Numbered from the stretch's first letter, positions 39,868 to 48,797 are shown. The stretch is 64,000 nucleotides of DNA from Rubrivivax sp. (GCA_027491255.1 JAIXWM010000073.1:1-64000), one strand, 5' to 3'. The notes: a model not told the origin generated them from the letters alone. Made by a program: numbers and translations.

Positions 39868-41514
39868 ATGCCGCGCGATATCTTCATCCAACCCGAGGAC
39901 CCCGGTCGAATGCCAGCGACAACCGTCGACGTCTTGATCATCGGGGCAGGTGCGTCCGGGGCGGCCGTGGCCTGGAGCCTGGCCGAAACCAGGATGAGGG
40001 TCGTCTGCCTCGAACAAGGCATGGCAGTGGATCCGATGAAGTTCCCCGCGACCGGGATGGACTGGGAGGCGCGCCGAACGAGCGACTTCAACATCAGTCC
40101 GAACCACCGCAAGCTGCGGGAAGACTACCCGGTCAACGACGACGACTCGCCCATCAAGATCGCAAACTACAACGGGGTCGGTGGCAGCACCGTCCTGTAC
40201 GCCGCGCACTTCCCGCGCATGCACCCGTCCGACTTCCTCGTGCGCTCGCTCGACGGCGTGGCGGACGATTGGCCCATTTCCTACACCACGCTGCAGCCTT
40301 ACTTTGCTGAGAACGACCGGATCATGGGCGTGTCCGGGCTCGCCGGCGATCCTGCCTACCCGCAGGGCAAGACGCCGCTCATGCCGCCCTTGCCGCTCGG
40401 CAGAGCGGGCACGGTCCTGGCCAGGGGCTTCAATCGACTGGGCTGGCATTGGTGGCCGTCCGACATGGCGATCGCCTCGCAGGATTACGAAGGACGGGCC
40501 CGCTGCATCAACCTGGGTGCCTGCGTCAGCGGCTGCGCCCAAGGAGCCAAGGGCAGTGTGGACGTCACCTACTGGCCGCAGGCCTTGCGCAGGGGGGTTG
40601 AACTGCGCACCGGCTGCCGTGTCCGCGAGATCACGGTCGACAGCGCGGGAATGGCCTCGGGCGTGATTTACATCGACTCCACCGGACACGAGCACGCGCT
40701 GGGCGCCCATGTGGTGATCGTCGCAGCCAATGGCGTCGGGACTCCGCGGCTGCTGCTCAATTCGAAGTCGACCGCGTTTCCTGACGGGATCGCGAACAGC
40801 ACGGGCCTCATAGGCAAGAACCTGATGTTGCATCCGTATGCGGCGATCCAGGGCGTCTTCGACGAACCACTGGATGGTTACAAGGGCCCACACAAGTCCA
40901 TCCAGAGCCACCAGTTCTACCGAACCGATCGGACCCGCGGATTCGTGCGCGGCTACAGCCTCGAGACCTCACGCGGCATGGGCCCCGTCGCGACTGCTGC
41001 GACGGGCTTTGAGAAGGGACTGCTTCCCTGGGGTGAAGGGCACCACGACAAGTTCCATTCTCTGTTCAACCGTGTCACCAGCCTGGCTGCTGTGTGCGAA
41101 GACCTGCCGGAAGAACACAACTGTGTCACGCTGGATCCAGCCTTGACCGACTCGGACGGCATCCCCGCGCCGCGCATCAGATACACCTTGAGCGAGAACA
41201 GCGCGAAGATGCTTGATCACGCTGTCGCGCGCGGCATCGAAGTCCTTCAGGCGGCCGGGGCGAAGGACGTGTTCACGACTGCGCCTGTGCCGTTCGCGGG
41301 TTGGCATTTGCTGGGCACCGCGCGCATGGGCCTCGACGCTTCGCGGTCGGTGGTCAATGAGTGGGGCCGCGCTCACGACGTGAAGAACCTGTTCATCGTC
41401 GACGGCAGCGTCTTCGTGACCGGCGGGGGTGTGAACCCCACCAGTACCCTGCAGGCCACTGCGCTGTACATCGCAGACCAGATCAAGCAGCGCCTTGCCA
41501 ATCTGTTCGACTGA
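39868..41514 (+). CDS. GMC-family dehydrogenase, large subunit (gluconate 2-dehydrogenase-like)
   Basis: A 548-residue FAD oxidoreductase of the GMC superfamily, closest by motif to the large subunits of membrane-linked gluconate or fructose dehydrogenases. The FAD fold starts at VDVLIIGAGASGAAVAWSL (~20), with GVGGSTVLYAAHFPRMHPSDF, CINLGACVSGCAQGAKGSVDV and the C-terminal GWHLLGTARMG and GGGVNPTSTLQATALYIADQ. No signal peptide is seen. An alternative start is ATG 39910. The next gene encodes its probable small subunit; no cytochrome c subunit follows, so the electron acceptor is uncertain. Confidence 0.88.
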   Translation: MPRDIFIQPEDPGRMPATTVDVLIIGAGASGAAVAWSLAETRMRVVCLEQGMAVDPMKFPATGMDWEARRTSDFNISPNHRKLREDYPVNDDDSPIKIANYNGVGGSTVLYAAHFPRMHPSDFLVRSLDGVADDWPISYTTLQPYFAENDRIMGVSGLAGDPAYPQGKTPLMPPLPLGRAGTVLARGFNRLGWHWWPSDMAIASQDYEGRARCINLGACVSGCAQGAKGSVDVTYWPQALRRGVELRTGCRVREITVDSAGMASGVIYIDSTGHEHALGAHVVIVAANGVGTPRLLLNSKSTAFPDGIANSTGLIGKNLMLHPYAAIQGVFDEPLDGYKGPHKSIQSHQFYRTDRTRGFVRGYSLETSRGMGPVATAATGFEKGLLPWGEGHHDKFHSLFNRVTSLAAVCEDLPEEHNCVTLDPALTDSDGIPAPRIRYTLSENSAKMLDHAVARGIEVLQAAGAKDVFTTAPVPFAGWHLLGTARMGLDASRSVVNEWGRAHDVKNLFIVDGSVFVTGGGVNPTSTLQATALYIADQIKQRLANLFD

Positions 41515-41518
41515 CACG

Positions 41519-41956
41519 ATGGCGACGACTGACTCCTGGGTTCCTGCCGTGATGGCGGGCGAATTCACTTTCGAAGAGTCCGCTGCGCTGACGCTGATCG
41601 TCGACTGCATCATTCCGGCCAGTCCGCGGCGCGGGCTGCCTGCGGCGTCGGACGCCCCAATCCTGCGTGGGATCCTCGAAGGGGCGTCGCAGCGCGCCGC
41701 AGAGCTTTCCACGGCGCTGCAGGCGTTCGCGGGTCTGGCGCGCCATGATCCGCAACACGCTTGTACGGCGTTTCGACAGCGTTTTCCGGAGGCCGCGCGC
41801 ATCTTGCAGATGCTGACGGCGCAAAGCTACTACCGTGACCCGCGTGTGATGAGGGCTCTCGGCATGGAGGCCAGGCCCCCATTTCCAAGGGGCTTCGATC
41901 TGGATCCAGGTGATTGGTCGCTGCTCGACCCGGTCAGGGGACGTCCGCCGTTCTAG
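41519..41956 (+). CDS. gluconate 2-dehydrogenase subunit 3-like protein
   Basis: A 145-residue protein starting five bases after the GMC stop. It has the subunit-3 pattern of gluconate 2-dehydrogenases: FTFEESAALTLIVDCIIPAS near the start and the conserved end YYRDPRVMRALGMEARPPFPRGFDLDPGDWSLLDPVRGR. Unlike typical family members it has no twin-arginine signal, consistent with a cytosolic or differently assembled complex with the GMC subunit. Confidence 0.8.
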   Translation: MATTDSWVPAVMAGEFTFEESAALTLIVDCIIPASPRRGLPAASDAPILRGILEGASQRAAELSTALQAFAGLARHDPQHACTAFRQRFPEAARILQMLTAQSYYRDPRVMRALGMEARPPFPRGFDLDPGDWSLLDPVRGRPPF

Positions 41957-42071
41957 CAAGACAGAGCAGAACTGCGAGAGACCACGAGGTGCAAGGCATT
42001 CGCGCTCGAGTCAACAACTCCATTGACTTGAGCTTCAACAACCCCAACAGCGGCATATCGGAGCCGGCACC

Positions 42072-43259
42072 ATGCCCAAACTCATCAACGTCAGACCCTT
42101 CGTCGTCGCAACGCCGCCGCCCCACAAAGGGGGCCGCCATTGGTACTTCGTCAAGCTGGAAACCGACACTGGGCTCGTGGGATGGGGTGAGACGGCCATA
42201 CTCAGCACGCTGAATGGCTTGGGCGGCGCGTACCTGGAACTTGTCAAGAACATCTTTTCCACCTACCTGGAAGGCGAAGACGCTCTGGATCGGGAACACC
42301 TGTTCAGCAAGCTGTACTCAGGACTGACCTACCAGCATCCGGATTACGTCACGCTGGGCGTCATCAGCGCCTTCGACACCGCACTCTGGGACATCGTCGG
42401 AAAGCACTTCAAGACACCCGTGTACAACTTGCTCGGAGGAAAGGTCCGCGACCGGATCCGCAGCTACACCTACATCTACGACCCGACCGGCAGTCAAAGC
42501 CCACAGGAAACGGTGAGGATGTGGACTCAGGAGCCAGACCGTCTGGCAGAGATCGCGCTGCAGCTTGTTGACCAGGGTTTCACGGGCCTGAAGTTCGACC
42601 CGCTGATCCAGAACAAGAGTGCCCAGCGGACGTTCAGGCCATGGGATTTGTCTCAGGCGGAACTCGGGCATGCGGATCGCGCGGTGGCTGCCATTCGAGC
42701 AGCCGTGGGGGAGCGGGCGGATATCCTGATCGGCACGCACGGACAGATCACGCCAGCGGCGGCGATCCGGCTGGCGGCGCGCCTGGAAAAGCATGACCCG
42801 CTTTGGCTGGAGGAGCCCTGTCCGCCCGAGAACTACAGTGAGATGGGTAAGGTCGCGCGGTCGACGCGCATACCGATTGCCACGGGCGAGCGGCTCGTCA
42901 CGGTGCATGAGTTCCAGCAAATCTTCGCAGAAAAGGCGTGCGCGGTCGCTCAGCCCGACCTGGGCAGCGCAGGTGGTGTCACCGCGGTCAAGAAGATTGC
43001 CGCCCTCGCCGAAGCGAACTACGTTCTCATGGCGCCGCATGTATGGGGCGGGCCCGTCATCACGGCGGCGGCACTCCAGATCGATGCCAGCATCCCCAAC
43101 TTCCTCATCCAGGAAAGCATAGGCACGTCGGGGGGCTTCTTCAACGAGATCGTCAAGCAGCCACTGATCTGGGAAGACGGTGATTTCGTCGTCACCGACC
43201 GGCCCGGCATCGGGGTCGAGCTCGACGACAGCAGCCTCGAGAAGTACCGGGCCTCGTAG
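42072..43259 (+). CDS. enolase-superfamily sugar-acid dehydratase-like protein
   Basis: A 395-residue mandelate racemase/muconate lactonizing enzyme family protein resembling the galactonate/mannonate dehydratase group. Capping domain at 1-125, then a TIM barrel with K174 (LKFD), E247-E248 (WLEEP), E273 (TGERL), D296 (QPDLG) and H323 (APHVWGG). The first metal-ligand position, usually an aspartate, reads IGTHGQ (220-225), a variant I associate with a subgroup of this superfamily, so the mechanism may differ. It lies 116 bp after the subunit-3 gene; probable role: dehydration of an acid sugar to a 2-keto-3-deoxy acid. Confidence 0.85.
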   Translation: MPKLINVRPFVVATPPPHKGGRHWYFVKLETDTGLVGWGETAILSTLNGLGGAYLELVKNIFSTYLEGEDALDREHLFSKLYSGLTYQHPDYVTLGVISAFDTALWDIVGKHFKTPVYNLLGGKVRDRIRSYTYIYDPTGSQSPQETVRMWTQEPDRLAEIALQLVDQGFTGLKFDPLIQNKSAQRTFRPWDLSQAELGHADRAVAAIRAAVGERADILIGTHGQITPAAAIRLAARLEKHDPLWLEEPCPPENYSEMGKVARSTRIPIATGERLVTVHEFQQIFAEKACAVAQPDLGSAGGVTAVKKIAALAEANYVLMAPHVWGGPVITAAALQIDASIPNFLIQESIGTSGGFFNEIVKQPLIWEDGDFVVTDRPGIGVELDDSSLEKYRAS

Positions 43260-43326
43260 GCGGACGCTGTTCATCGCTGCGCAACCGCGGAGCCCGACCG
43301 CGGTACAACCTTGCCAGTGAAGCGCG

Positions 43327-43353
43327 AAAAAATCCCTCCCGGTGCAAGCCGGG
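43327..43353 (-). terminator. Rho-independent terminator of the rubrerythrin gene
   Basis: On the minus strand a hairpin cccgg / ccggg (43353-43349 / 43342-43338, six-base loop) is followed by agggattttt t, with a run of six T at 43332-43327. It lies 116 bp beyond the rubrerythrin stop codon. On the plus strand it would not terminate. Confidence 0.65.
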
Positions 43354-43468
43354 CTGGTTCTACCCTTAACCCACCCACCGCTCCAGCACCGCCGCGCGCG
43401 CGGCGTCGTTGACGCGGCTGACAACTTGGCCGGGTTTCGTCTGCCCAGGCCCCGCGCCTGGCCATTCA

Positions 43469-44128
43469 TCAAGCGGGCGGATCGATGCGCCGGTATTGCG
43501 TCGACGCGTTCTTGCACACCGGGCAGCGGGGTGTCGGCACGACGTTGACGGTGTTGCCGCAGATCTGGCAGACGAAGTACTGTCCGGATTTCTTGTCGAT
43601 CTCCGAGGCCACCTGCTCGAAGAAGGCCGGCGACCAGCGCTGGATCTGACGGATCTTGTCGCGATGCTGTTTCTCGGTTTCCCAGGCGAAGCGCACGGCA
43701 GTCATCGCGTCCTCGTGCCCCTCCGGCGTGATGCTCTGCAGCAACCGCGGGTAGAAGCCATCGACCGAGTGGGCCTCTCCGTTGGCCGCAATCAGCAGGT
43801 TCTCCCGTGTGGTGCCCACCTTGAAGTCGGGCTTCTGAATCGGTGCCACCTCGACGTTCAGCCGGGCCAGGATCCGGCCGAAGTTGCTGGCGTGGATGAA
43901 TTCGGCCGAGCCGAAGGCGGTGAACAGGTAGGCGATGCCGAAATAGCCTTCCTGCCGGGCCTTGCGCCCAAACTCGGTGTAGCGGTAGTACACGCCCATC
44001 TCGACCTCCTGGGCCGTTCGCATCGCGGCCACGGTGATCGGGTAGGCATGGCTGCGCGCCAGGCGCCAGGGCACGGCGGCCAGCAGGGCGAGGGCGGATG
44101 AGGTACGCAACGCACGGCGACGGATCAT
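43469..44128 (-). CDS. rubrerythrin with export signal
   Basis: A 219-residue rubrerythrin: a ferritin-like diiron domain with E41/E43 in AQEVEMGVYYRY, E76-x2-H79 in SAEFIHASNF and E150/H155 in FAWETEKQHR, followed by a rubredoxin-like Fe-Cys4 module, C187-x2-C190 and C202-P-V-C205. Such proteins reduce peroxide. Residues 1-27 are a signal sequence with RRR at the N-terminus (MIRRRALRTSSALALLAAVP), pointing to Tat export, which is unusual for a rubrerythrin. The minus-strand neighbour upstream is the TauD-like gene, 230 bp away. Confidence 0.85.
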   Translation of the reverse strand: MIRRRALRTSSALALLAAVPWRLARSHAYPITVAAMRTAQEVEMGVYYRYTEFGRKARQEGYFGIAYLFTAFGSAEFIHASNFGRILARLNVEVAPIQKPDFKVGTTRENLLIAANGEAHSVDGFYPRLLQSITPEGHEDAMTAVRFAWETEKQHRDKIRQIQRWSPAFFEQVASEIDKKSGQYFVCQICGNTVNVVPTPRCPVCKNASTQYRRIDPPA

Positions 44129-44358
44129 GGGCTTGTCCTGGCCTGCGCCTGTCGATCGCAGGCGCCGATCAGTCTGCGACCGTGCACATGGAGTGGATTG
44201 AGCGCGCGCACACGCGGTGGCGTGGTGGCTCGCTGGATCGCTGTGACCGCTGGCAAGACTGCGTTCGCGGCTGTCGAGGCGCCCGCGCTCGCAACCATCG
44301 GAACCCAGCACCCGCCAGCCTGCGGGCAGGCCGCGGCGAGGCCGAGGTGATGCTGCGG

Positions 44359-45882
44359 CTACAGCGGCACCGTCAGCCGCATCCCCGGCACGACGATGCC
44401 GCCACGGTCGCCGACCGTGAGCGGGCCGTAGCGCGCGGCAAAAGCGGGCGGCAGTTCGCGCGCGCCCGGGGCAGCCAGCCACAGGCGCAGCAGGTGGCGC
44501 CTGCGGTGCGGCTCGGTGTGGTCCTCGAAGGCGGTGCGGTCGTGCAGCAGCACGTGGTTGTGCACGAACTGGATGTCGCCGGGCGCCAGGCGCATGCGCA
44601 GGTGCAGCCGCGGGTCTTCGGCCAGCGCGTCGAAGGCGTCCAAGGCCTCCACATCGGCCGGCTGCAGGCGCGGCGCGGTCTCGAAGCGCTGGGCGCTGTC
44701 GACGTACTGGCGCTGGTAGAAGACCGTGAGTGCCCGGGCGTGCCAGCTCAGCACGGGGATCATGAAGAAGGGCTGCTGGCCGGCGGGCACTTCGCCCCGG
44801 CGGTCGTGCGCCATCGGGCGCAGCAGCCGTGCGGCGAGTTCGGGCCGCGTGCGCCGCAACTCGTTGAAGAGTGTCAATGCGCTCACCAGCAGCGAGTCGC
44901 CGCCCCGTTGCGCCTCCTGCAGGCACAGCAGCCCGACGATGTCGCAGGAGTCGGTGTGGAAGGTCTGGCGCTCGCTCGTCTGGTACAGGCGCACGTGCGG
45001 GTCGCTGCTGGCCAGGCCCAGGTCGCGCACATGGCCCAGCACATGGCCCTGCGCATTCTGAGAGCGCGCGCGGCCGAGGTGGGCGCCCAGTCCCATGAAG
45101 AGCGTCGCAGCCTCGGCCATCGGGTAGCGCTCCACCGGCAGCCGCCGCAGCAGCGCGAAGCCCCGGCCCTGCAACAGTTGCGCGCGCAGCGCCCGCAGCC
45201 TTGGCGCCAGGCGTGGCAGCGGAAAGTCGTCCGCGGTGATGCGACCCAGGCGCGCGGCGACATCGCCGCCGCGGGCGATGAAGCCGTGCATCGCCGCCTC
45301 GAGCTCGGTGATGTCGGCGTCGTCCAGGGCTTCTATCCAGTCGCTGCGCGCAGCCTGCTCGGCACCCAGCCAGGCGGCGGGGCCGACCTGCGGCGGGGGC
45401 AGCAGGGCGGGGTCGGCGGTGGGATCGGGTGTCATGAGGGGCTGGGGTGGCCGATCAGCGCAGGATGGACCGCCGGGTGTCCCGGTCTCGATGCCCGCCA
45501 GGCGCTCCAGCGCCCCGCGCAGGCCCAGACCTTCGCGCAGCCCGAGAGCCTGCGCCGCCGCGTTGACGCGGCTGATGAGGCCGTGTTGCCAGGTGTCGAG
45601 CGCGTCGCCGATGCGGGCCGAGGTGTGGGCCACCGCGCAGGCGGGCACGCCGCGGGCCTGCAGCATGGCCAGCGCGGCGATGCCGGCCTCGTCCTTGCCG
45701 ATGCCGGCGTCGTTGAAGACCACCAGCGCCAGCGGCACGACCAGCGCGAACTCGCCCGAACTGGTGCCGCCGTGCGAGCCGCTGACCACCAGCGCGCCCG
45801 CGTCGTCGGCGCCGACCTTGGTGATCGTGTCGGTCAGCACCACGCGGCCGCCGGGGCCGTGGAGCATGACGCACTTGAGCAT
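44359..45882 (-). CDS. fusion of an uncharacterised ~145-residue domain and a TauD/TfdA-type dioxygenase
   Basis: One open frame of 507 residues. Residues ~150-507 are a 2OG-Fe(II) oxygenase of the TauD/TfdA family: H-x-D in QTFHTDSCDIVGLLCLQ and the distal histidine/arginine region FEDHTEPHRRRHLLRLWL. Residues 1-~148 are a separate module with VVSGSHGGTSSGEFAL, VVFNDAGIGKDEAGIAAL and HTSARIGDALDTWQHGLISRVNAAA, which I associate with small stand-alone hypothetical proteins. The dioxygenase could also start at ATG 45435, but no ribosome binding site precedes it. Either a real fusion, or a lost stop codon joining two genes. Substrate unknown. Confidence 0.7.
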   Translation of the reverse strand: MLKCVMLHGPGGRVVLTDTITKVGADDAGALVVSGSHGGTSSGEFALVVPLALVVFNDAGIGKDEAGIAALAMLQARGVPACAVAHTSARIGDALDTWQHGLISRVNAAAQALGLREGLGLRGALERLAGIETGTPGGPSCADRPPQPLMTPDPTADPALLPPPQVGPAAWLGAEQAARSDWIEALDDADITELEAAMHGFIARGGDVAARLGRITADDFPLPRLAPRLRALRAQLLQGRGFALLRRLPVERYPMAEAATLFMGLGAHLGRARSQNAQGHVLGHVRDLGLASSDPHVRLYQTSERQTFHTDSCDIVGLLCLQEAQRGGDSLLVSALTLFNELRRTRPELAARLLRPMAHDRRGEVPAGQQPFFMIPVLSWHARALTVFYQRQYVDSAQRFETAPRLQPADVEALDAFDALAEDPRLHLRMRLAPGDIQFVHNHVLLHDRTAFEDHTEPHRRRHLLRLWLAAPGARELPPAFAARYGPLTVGDRGGIVVPGMRLTVPL

Positions 45883-45899
45883 GGCGCGGTGGCTTGGCC

Positions 45900-46481
45900 A
45901 AGTTGCTCGGGGGCTCAGGCCCTCGGATGAAGCGCCCGCCGTCGACTTCCATGCACACGCCGGTGATCAGGCTGGCCTCGTCGCTGCACAGGAAGCAGGC
46001 GGCATTGCCCAGGTCCTCGGGGGTGGAGAAGCGGCCGATCGGGATGGTGGAGAGGAACTTCGCGCGCATCTCGGGCGTGTCCTAGCCCATGAAGGTCTTC
46101 AGCAGCGGGGTCTCGCCGGCCACCGGGTTCAGCGCGTTGACGCGGATGCCGAAGGGCGCCAGCTCGACGGCGCTGGCGCGGGCTGACGCCGGCCGTGCTG
46201 GCCCTGTTGAGGGTGGCCCCGCGCAGGTCGCCGGAGCCTGGGACGTGCGCCGTCAGGCGGGGCGCGGCCTCCAGCATGGCGTGGGTGTCGGCGGCGCTGG
46301 CGACGTCGGCGCGCACGGCACACGCGGCGTCGCCTGCCGCGGCGGCCACCGTCTGCGCGGCGTCGAGGTTCAGGTCGGCGACGACCACGCGCGCGCCCTC
46401 GGCGACGAACTTGCGCACGATGCCGGCGCCGAAGACTGACCCGCCGCCGGGGACCACGGCCGCCTTGCCTTGCAGTTTCAT
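45900..46481 (-). pseudogene. decayed SDR (3-oxoacyl-ACP reductase-like) gene
   Basis: Starts MKLQGKAAVVPGGGSVFGAG at 46481, overlapping the PIN toxin stop (ATGA). The Rossmann part runs to ~46200; the region with the catalytic Y-x3-K is missing, and after NRASTAG the reading continues only in another frame (LAPFGIRVNALNPVAGETPLLKTFMG), where a TAG at 46084-46082 stops it before DTPEMRAKFLSTIPIGRFSTPEDLGNAACFL. No normal stop follows the C-terminal GGRF motif. So there is an internal deletion, a frameshift and a nonsense codon. Confidence 0.75.
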
Positions 46482-46900
46482 GGGGAGGCCACCATCAGGT
46501 TGTGGAAAGGTTCGCGGTTCTTCCACCGATAGGCGCCGAAATCGCGGCAGTCGGTGGACAGGATGCGGCCGTGGCCCAGGTGCGCGGCCAGCAGCACCAG
46601 GCTGGCGTCGGCCAGGTCCATCGGCAGCGCGGCGTACTGGCGCAGCAGGCCGGGGATGGCCGCCTGGCGCTCGGGCGGCGGGGTCCACACGCGCAGGCCG
46701 CCGTCGGCGACATCGTCCATCAGCGCGGCGGCGAATTCGCTGCCCAGGTGGCGCTGGAAGAGGTGGCAGGCCTCGGTGAGCACCGGCCAGGTGGTCACCC
46801 AGCCCTCGGCGGCGGTGGATTGCAGCGCGCGCGCGCGCTCGTGCCAGCGGTCGCGGCGATCGACCAGGGCGAAGAGGAAGCCGGTGTCGACGGCGATCAC
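46478..46900 (-). CDS. PIN-domain toxin (VapC-like)
   Basis: A 140-residue PIN-domain ribonuclease. Acidic metal-site residues D5 (AVDTG), E43 (LTEAC), D98 (DLADAS) and D117 (STDCRDF) are all in place. The start overlaps the antitoxin stop by ATGA, and its own stop overlaps the start of the decayed SDR gene. The target RNA cannot be inferred. Confidence 0.85.
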   Translation of the reverse strand: MIAVDTGFLFALVDRRDRWHERARALQSTAAEGWVTTWPVLTEACHLFQRHLGSEFAAALMDDVADGGLRVWTPPPERQAAIPGLLRQYAALPMDLADASLVLLAAHLGHGRILSTDCRDFGAYRWKNREPFHNLMVASP

Positions 46901-47181
46901 GGGCGCGGCGGGGCGGCGCCGCCGGGCGCCCGGCCGAGCTTGGTGTCCAGCGCCTGCGCCAGGTGGCGCTTGACGTCGGAGGCGACATCGTCGCGCCCGC
47001 TGTCGCCCTGGCCAGCCAGCGCCAGCAGGCGCCTCGGGCCGGCCTGGCGCGCCTGCACCTCGGCGTGGTAGCGCGCCACGCCCTCGCGCAGCACGTGGCT
47101 GACGCTCTGGCCGGTGACCTCGGTCAGCCAGGCGATGCGGGCCTCGGTGTGCTCGTCGATGCGGGCGTTGACACGGCTCAT
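46897..47181 (-). CDS. ribbon-helix-helix antitoxin
   Basis: 94 residues. N-terminal MSRVNARIDEHTEARIAWLTEVTGQSVSHVLREGVARYHAEV is a ribbon-helix-helix DNA-binding fold; the C-terminal part is a basic/proline-rich tail likely to clamp the PIN toxin. It precedes and overlaps the toxin gene, the usual order for VapBC-type pairs, and presumably represses its own promoter. It lies 68 bp after the aldehyde dehydrogenase stop on the same strand. Confidence 0.82.
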   Translation of the reverse strand: MSRVNARIDEHTEARIAWLTEVTGQSVSHVLREGVARYHAEVQARQAGPRRLLALAGQGDSGRDDVASDVKRHLAQALDTKLGRAPGGAAPPRP

Positions 47182-47249
47182 GGCGGGCTCCGACGGGAAG
47201 ACGGTGCTGGTAGTGTAGCCGGAAAGCCCGAAAAGTATGACGGTGTATG

Positions 47250-48734
47250 TCAATCGTGCCGGATCGCCACCGTCTTCAGCACCGAGAAGCCGTACAGCGC
47301 CTCGAAGCCCTTCTCGCGGCCGTGGCCCGAGTGCTTGACGCCGCCGAAGGGCAGTTCGATGCCCCCGCCGGCGCCATAGTTGTTGACGAAGACCTGCCCG
47401 CATTGCAGCTTGCGCGCCATGCGCAGCGCGCGGCTGCCGTCGCGCGTCCACACGCCGGCCACCAGGCCGTAAGGTGTGCCGTTGGCGATGCGCAGCGCCT
47501 CGGGTTCGCCGTCGAAAGGGATCAGCGCCTGCACCGGGCCGAAGATCTCCTCCTGCGCGATGCGGTGGTCGGCCGCGACGTCGGCCACCAGCGTCGGCGG
47601 CACCCAGTAGCCACTGGCGGGCAGCGAGGCCGGCAGCGGGGCCTGCGCCGCGATGCGCAGGCCGCTGTCGCGCACGACGTCGAGGTAGCCCTGGACGATC
47701 TCGCGCTGGCGCGCCGAGATCACCGGGCCGATGTCCAGGTCGTCCAGTGCCGGGCCCATGCGCAGCGCGCGGTAGCGCTCTGCCATGCGCGCCATCACGG
47801 TGTCGAACACCGGCCGCTCGACCAGGATGCGGCTGGCCGCCGAGCAGGTCTGCCCGGCGTTCTGGATGCCGGCGTTCACCAGGAAGGGCAGCGCGGCGTC
47901 GAGGTCGGCGTCGGCGAAGACGATCTGCGGGCTCTTGCCGCCGAGCTCCAGCGTCACGGGGATGGCGTTCTTCGCAGCCGCCGTCTGGATCAGCGTGCCC
48001 ACCGGCACCGAGCCGGTGAAGGAGATGTGGCGCACGTCGCGGTGCGCCGACAGCGCAGCGCCGGCTTCCTCGCCCAGGCCGGGCACGACGTTCAGCGTGC
48101 CGGCGGGCAGGCCGGCGGCCTCGGCGATGCGGGCGAAGGCCAGCGCGGTCAGGCAGGCTTCCTCGGCGGGTTTCAGCACGCAGGCGTTGCCCATGGCCAG
48201 CGCCGCGCCGACGCTGCGGCCGATGATCTGCATCGGGTAGTTCCAGGGCACGATGTGCGCCGTGACGCCATGCGGCTCGCGCAGCGTCAGCGCGGTGTAG
48301 CCGTTGGCGAAAGGGATGGTCTCGCCATGCACCTTGTCGGCCGCGCCGCCGTAGAACTCGAGGTAGCGCGCCAGCGCCACGGCGTCGGCGCGGCCCTGCT
48401 TCAGCGGCTTGCCCACGTCCAGCGCCTCCAGCCGGGCCAGTTCGTCGGCCTGCTCGAGCGCGAGCGCGCTCATCTTCAGCAGGATGCGGCCGCGCTCGGC
48501 GGCGGTGAGCCGGCCCCAGGGGCCGGTGCGCTCGCCCTCGGTGGCGCCCGGGCCGTCCAGCGCGGCCTGCGCGGCGCGCACGGCGGCGTCGATGTCGGCC
48601 GCATTGCCGCGCGCGATGCGTGCCAGCTCGCTGCCGTCGGAGGGGTTGACCAGCGCCAGGGTCTGGCCGCTGTCGCCGCTGCGCCAGCGGCCGTCGATGA
48701 AGACGCAGGAGGTGTCGAAGGGAACGAGGCTCAT
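47250..48734 (-). CDS. NAD(P)-dependent aldehyde dehydrogenase
   Basis: A 494-residue aldehyde dehydrogenase of the betaine/gamma-aminobutyraldehyde group by motif: VPWNYPMQ (162-169), SFTGSVPVG (~238-246), general base E263 in ELGGKSPQ and catalytic C297 in NAGQTCSAASR; C-terminal ELPFGGVKHSGHGREKGFEAL. ATG at 48734; the frame is open upstream to 49772 without similarity. It heads a minus-strand run with the antitoxin-toxin pair. Substrate unknown. Confidence 0.9.
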   Translation of the reverse strand: MSLVPFDTSCVFIDGRWRSGDSGQTLALVNPSDGSELARIARGNAADIDAAVRAAQAALDGPGATEGERTGPWGRLTAAERGRILLKMSALALEQADELARLEALDVGKPLKQGRADAVALARYLEFYGGAADKVHGETIPFANGYTALTLREPHGVTAHIVPWNYPMQIIGRSVGAALAMGNACVLKPAEEACLTALAFARIAEAAGLPAGTLNVVPGLGEEAGAALSAHRDVRHISFTGSVPVGTLIQTAAAKNAIPVTLELGGKSPQIVFADADLDAALPFLVNAGIQNAGQTCSAASRILVERPVFDTVMARMAERYRALRMGPALDDLDIGPVISARQREIVQGYLDVVRDSGLRIAAQAPLPASLPASGYWVPPTLVADVAADHRIAQEEIFGPVQALIPFDGEPEALRIANGTPYGLVAGVWTRDGSRALRMARKLQCGQVFVNNYGAGGGIELPFGGVKHSGHGREKGFEALYGFSVLKTVAIRHD

Positions 48735-48797
48735 GTCGGGGGTGTCCGCGGGGCTGTTGCGCGGGGGCTTGCCGTGCTTGAGGCATGATAGACCGCG

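Noticed and set aside
43368..43465. Reading VVSRVNDAARAAVLERWVG on the minus strand after rubrerythrin, resembling a protein C-terminus
   Set aside because: Too short and without clear upstream continuation; may be a remnant but no family was recognised.
47182..47249. Promoter for the toxin-antitoxin pair
   Set aside because: A TTGACA exists at 47253-47248 on the minus strand, but no acceptable -10 element lies 16-18 bases downstream.
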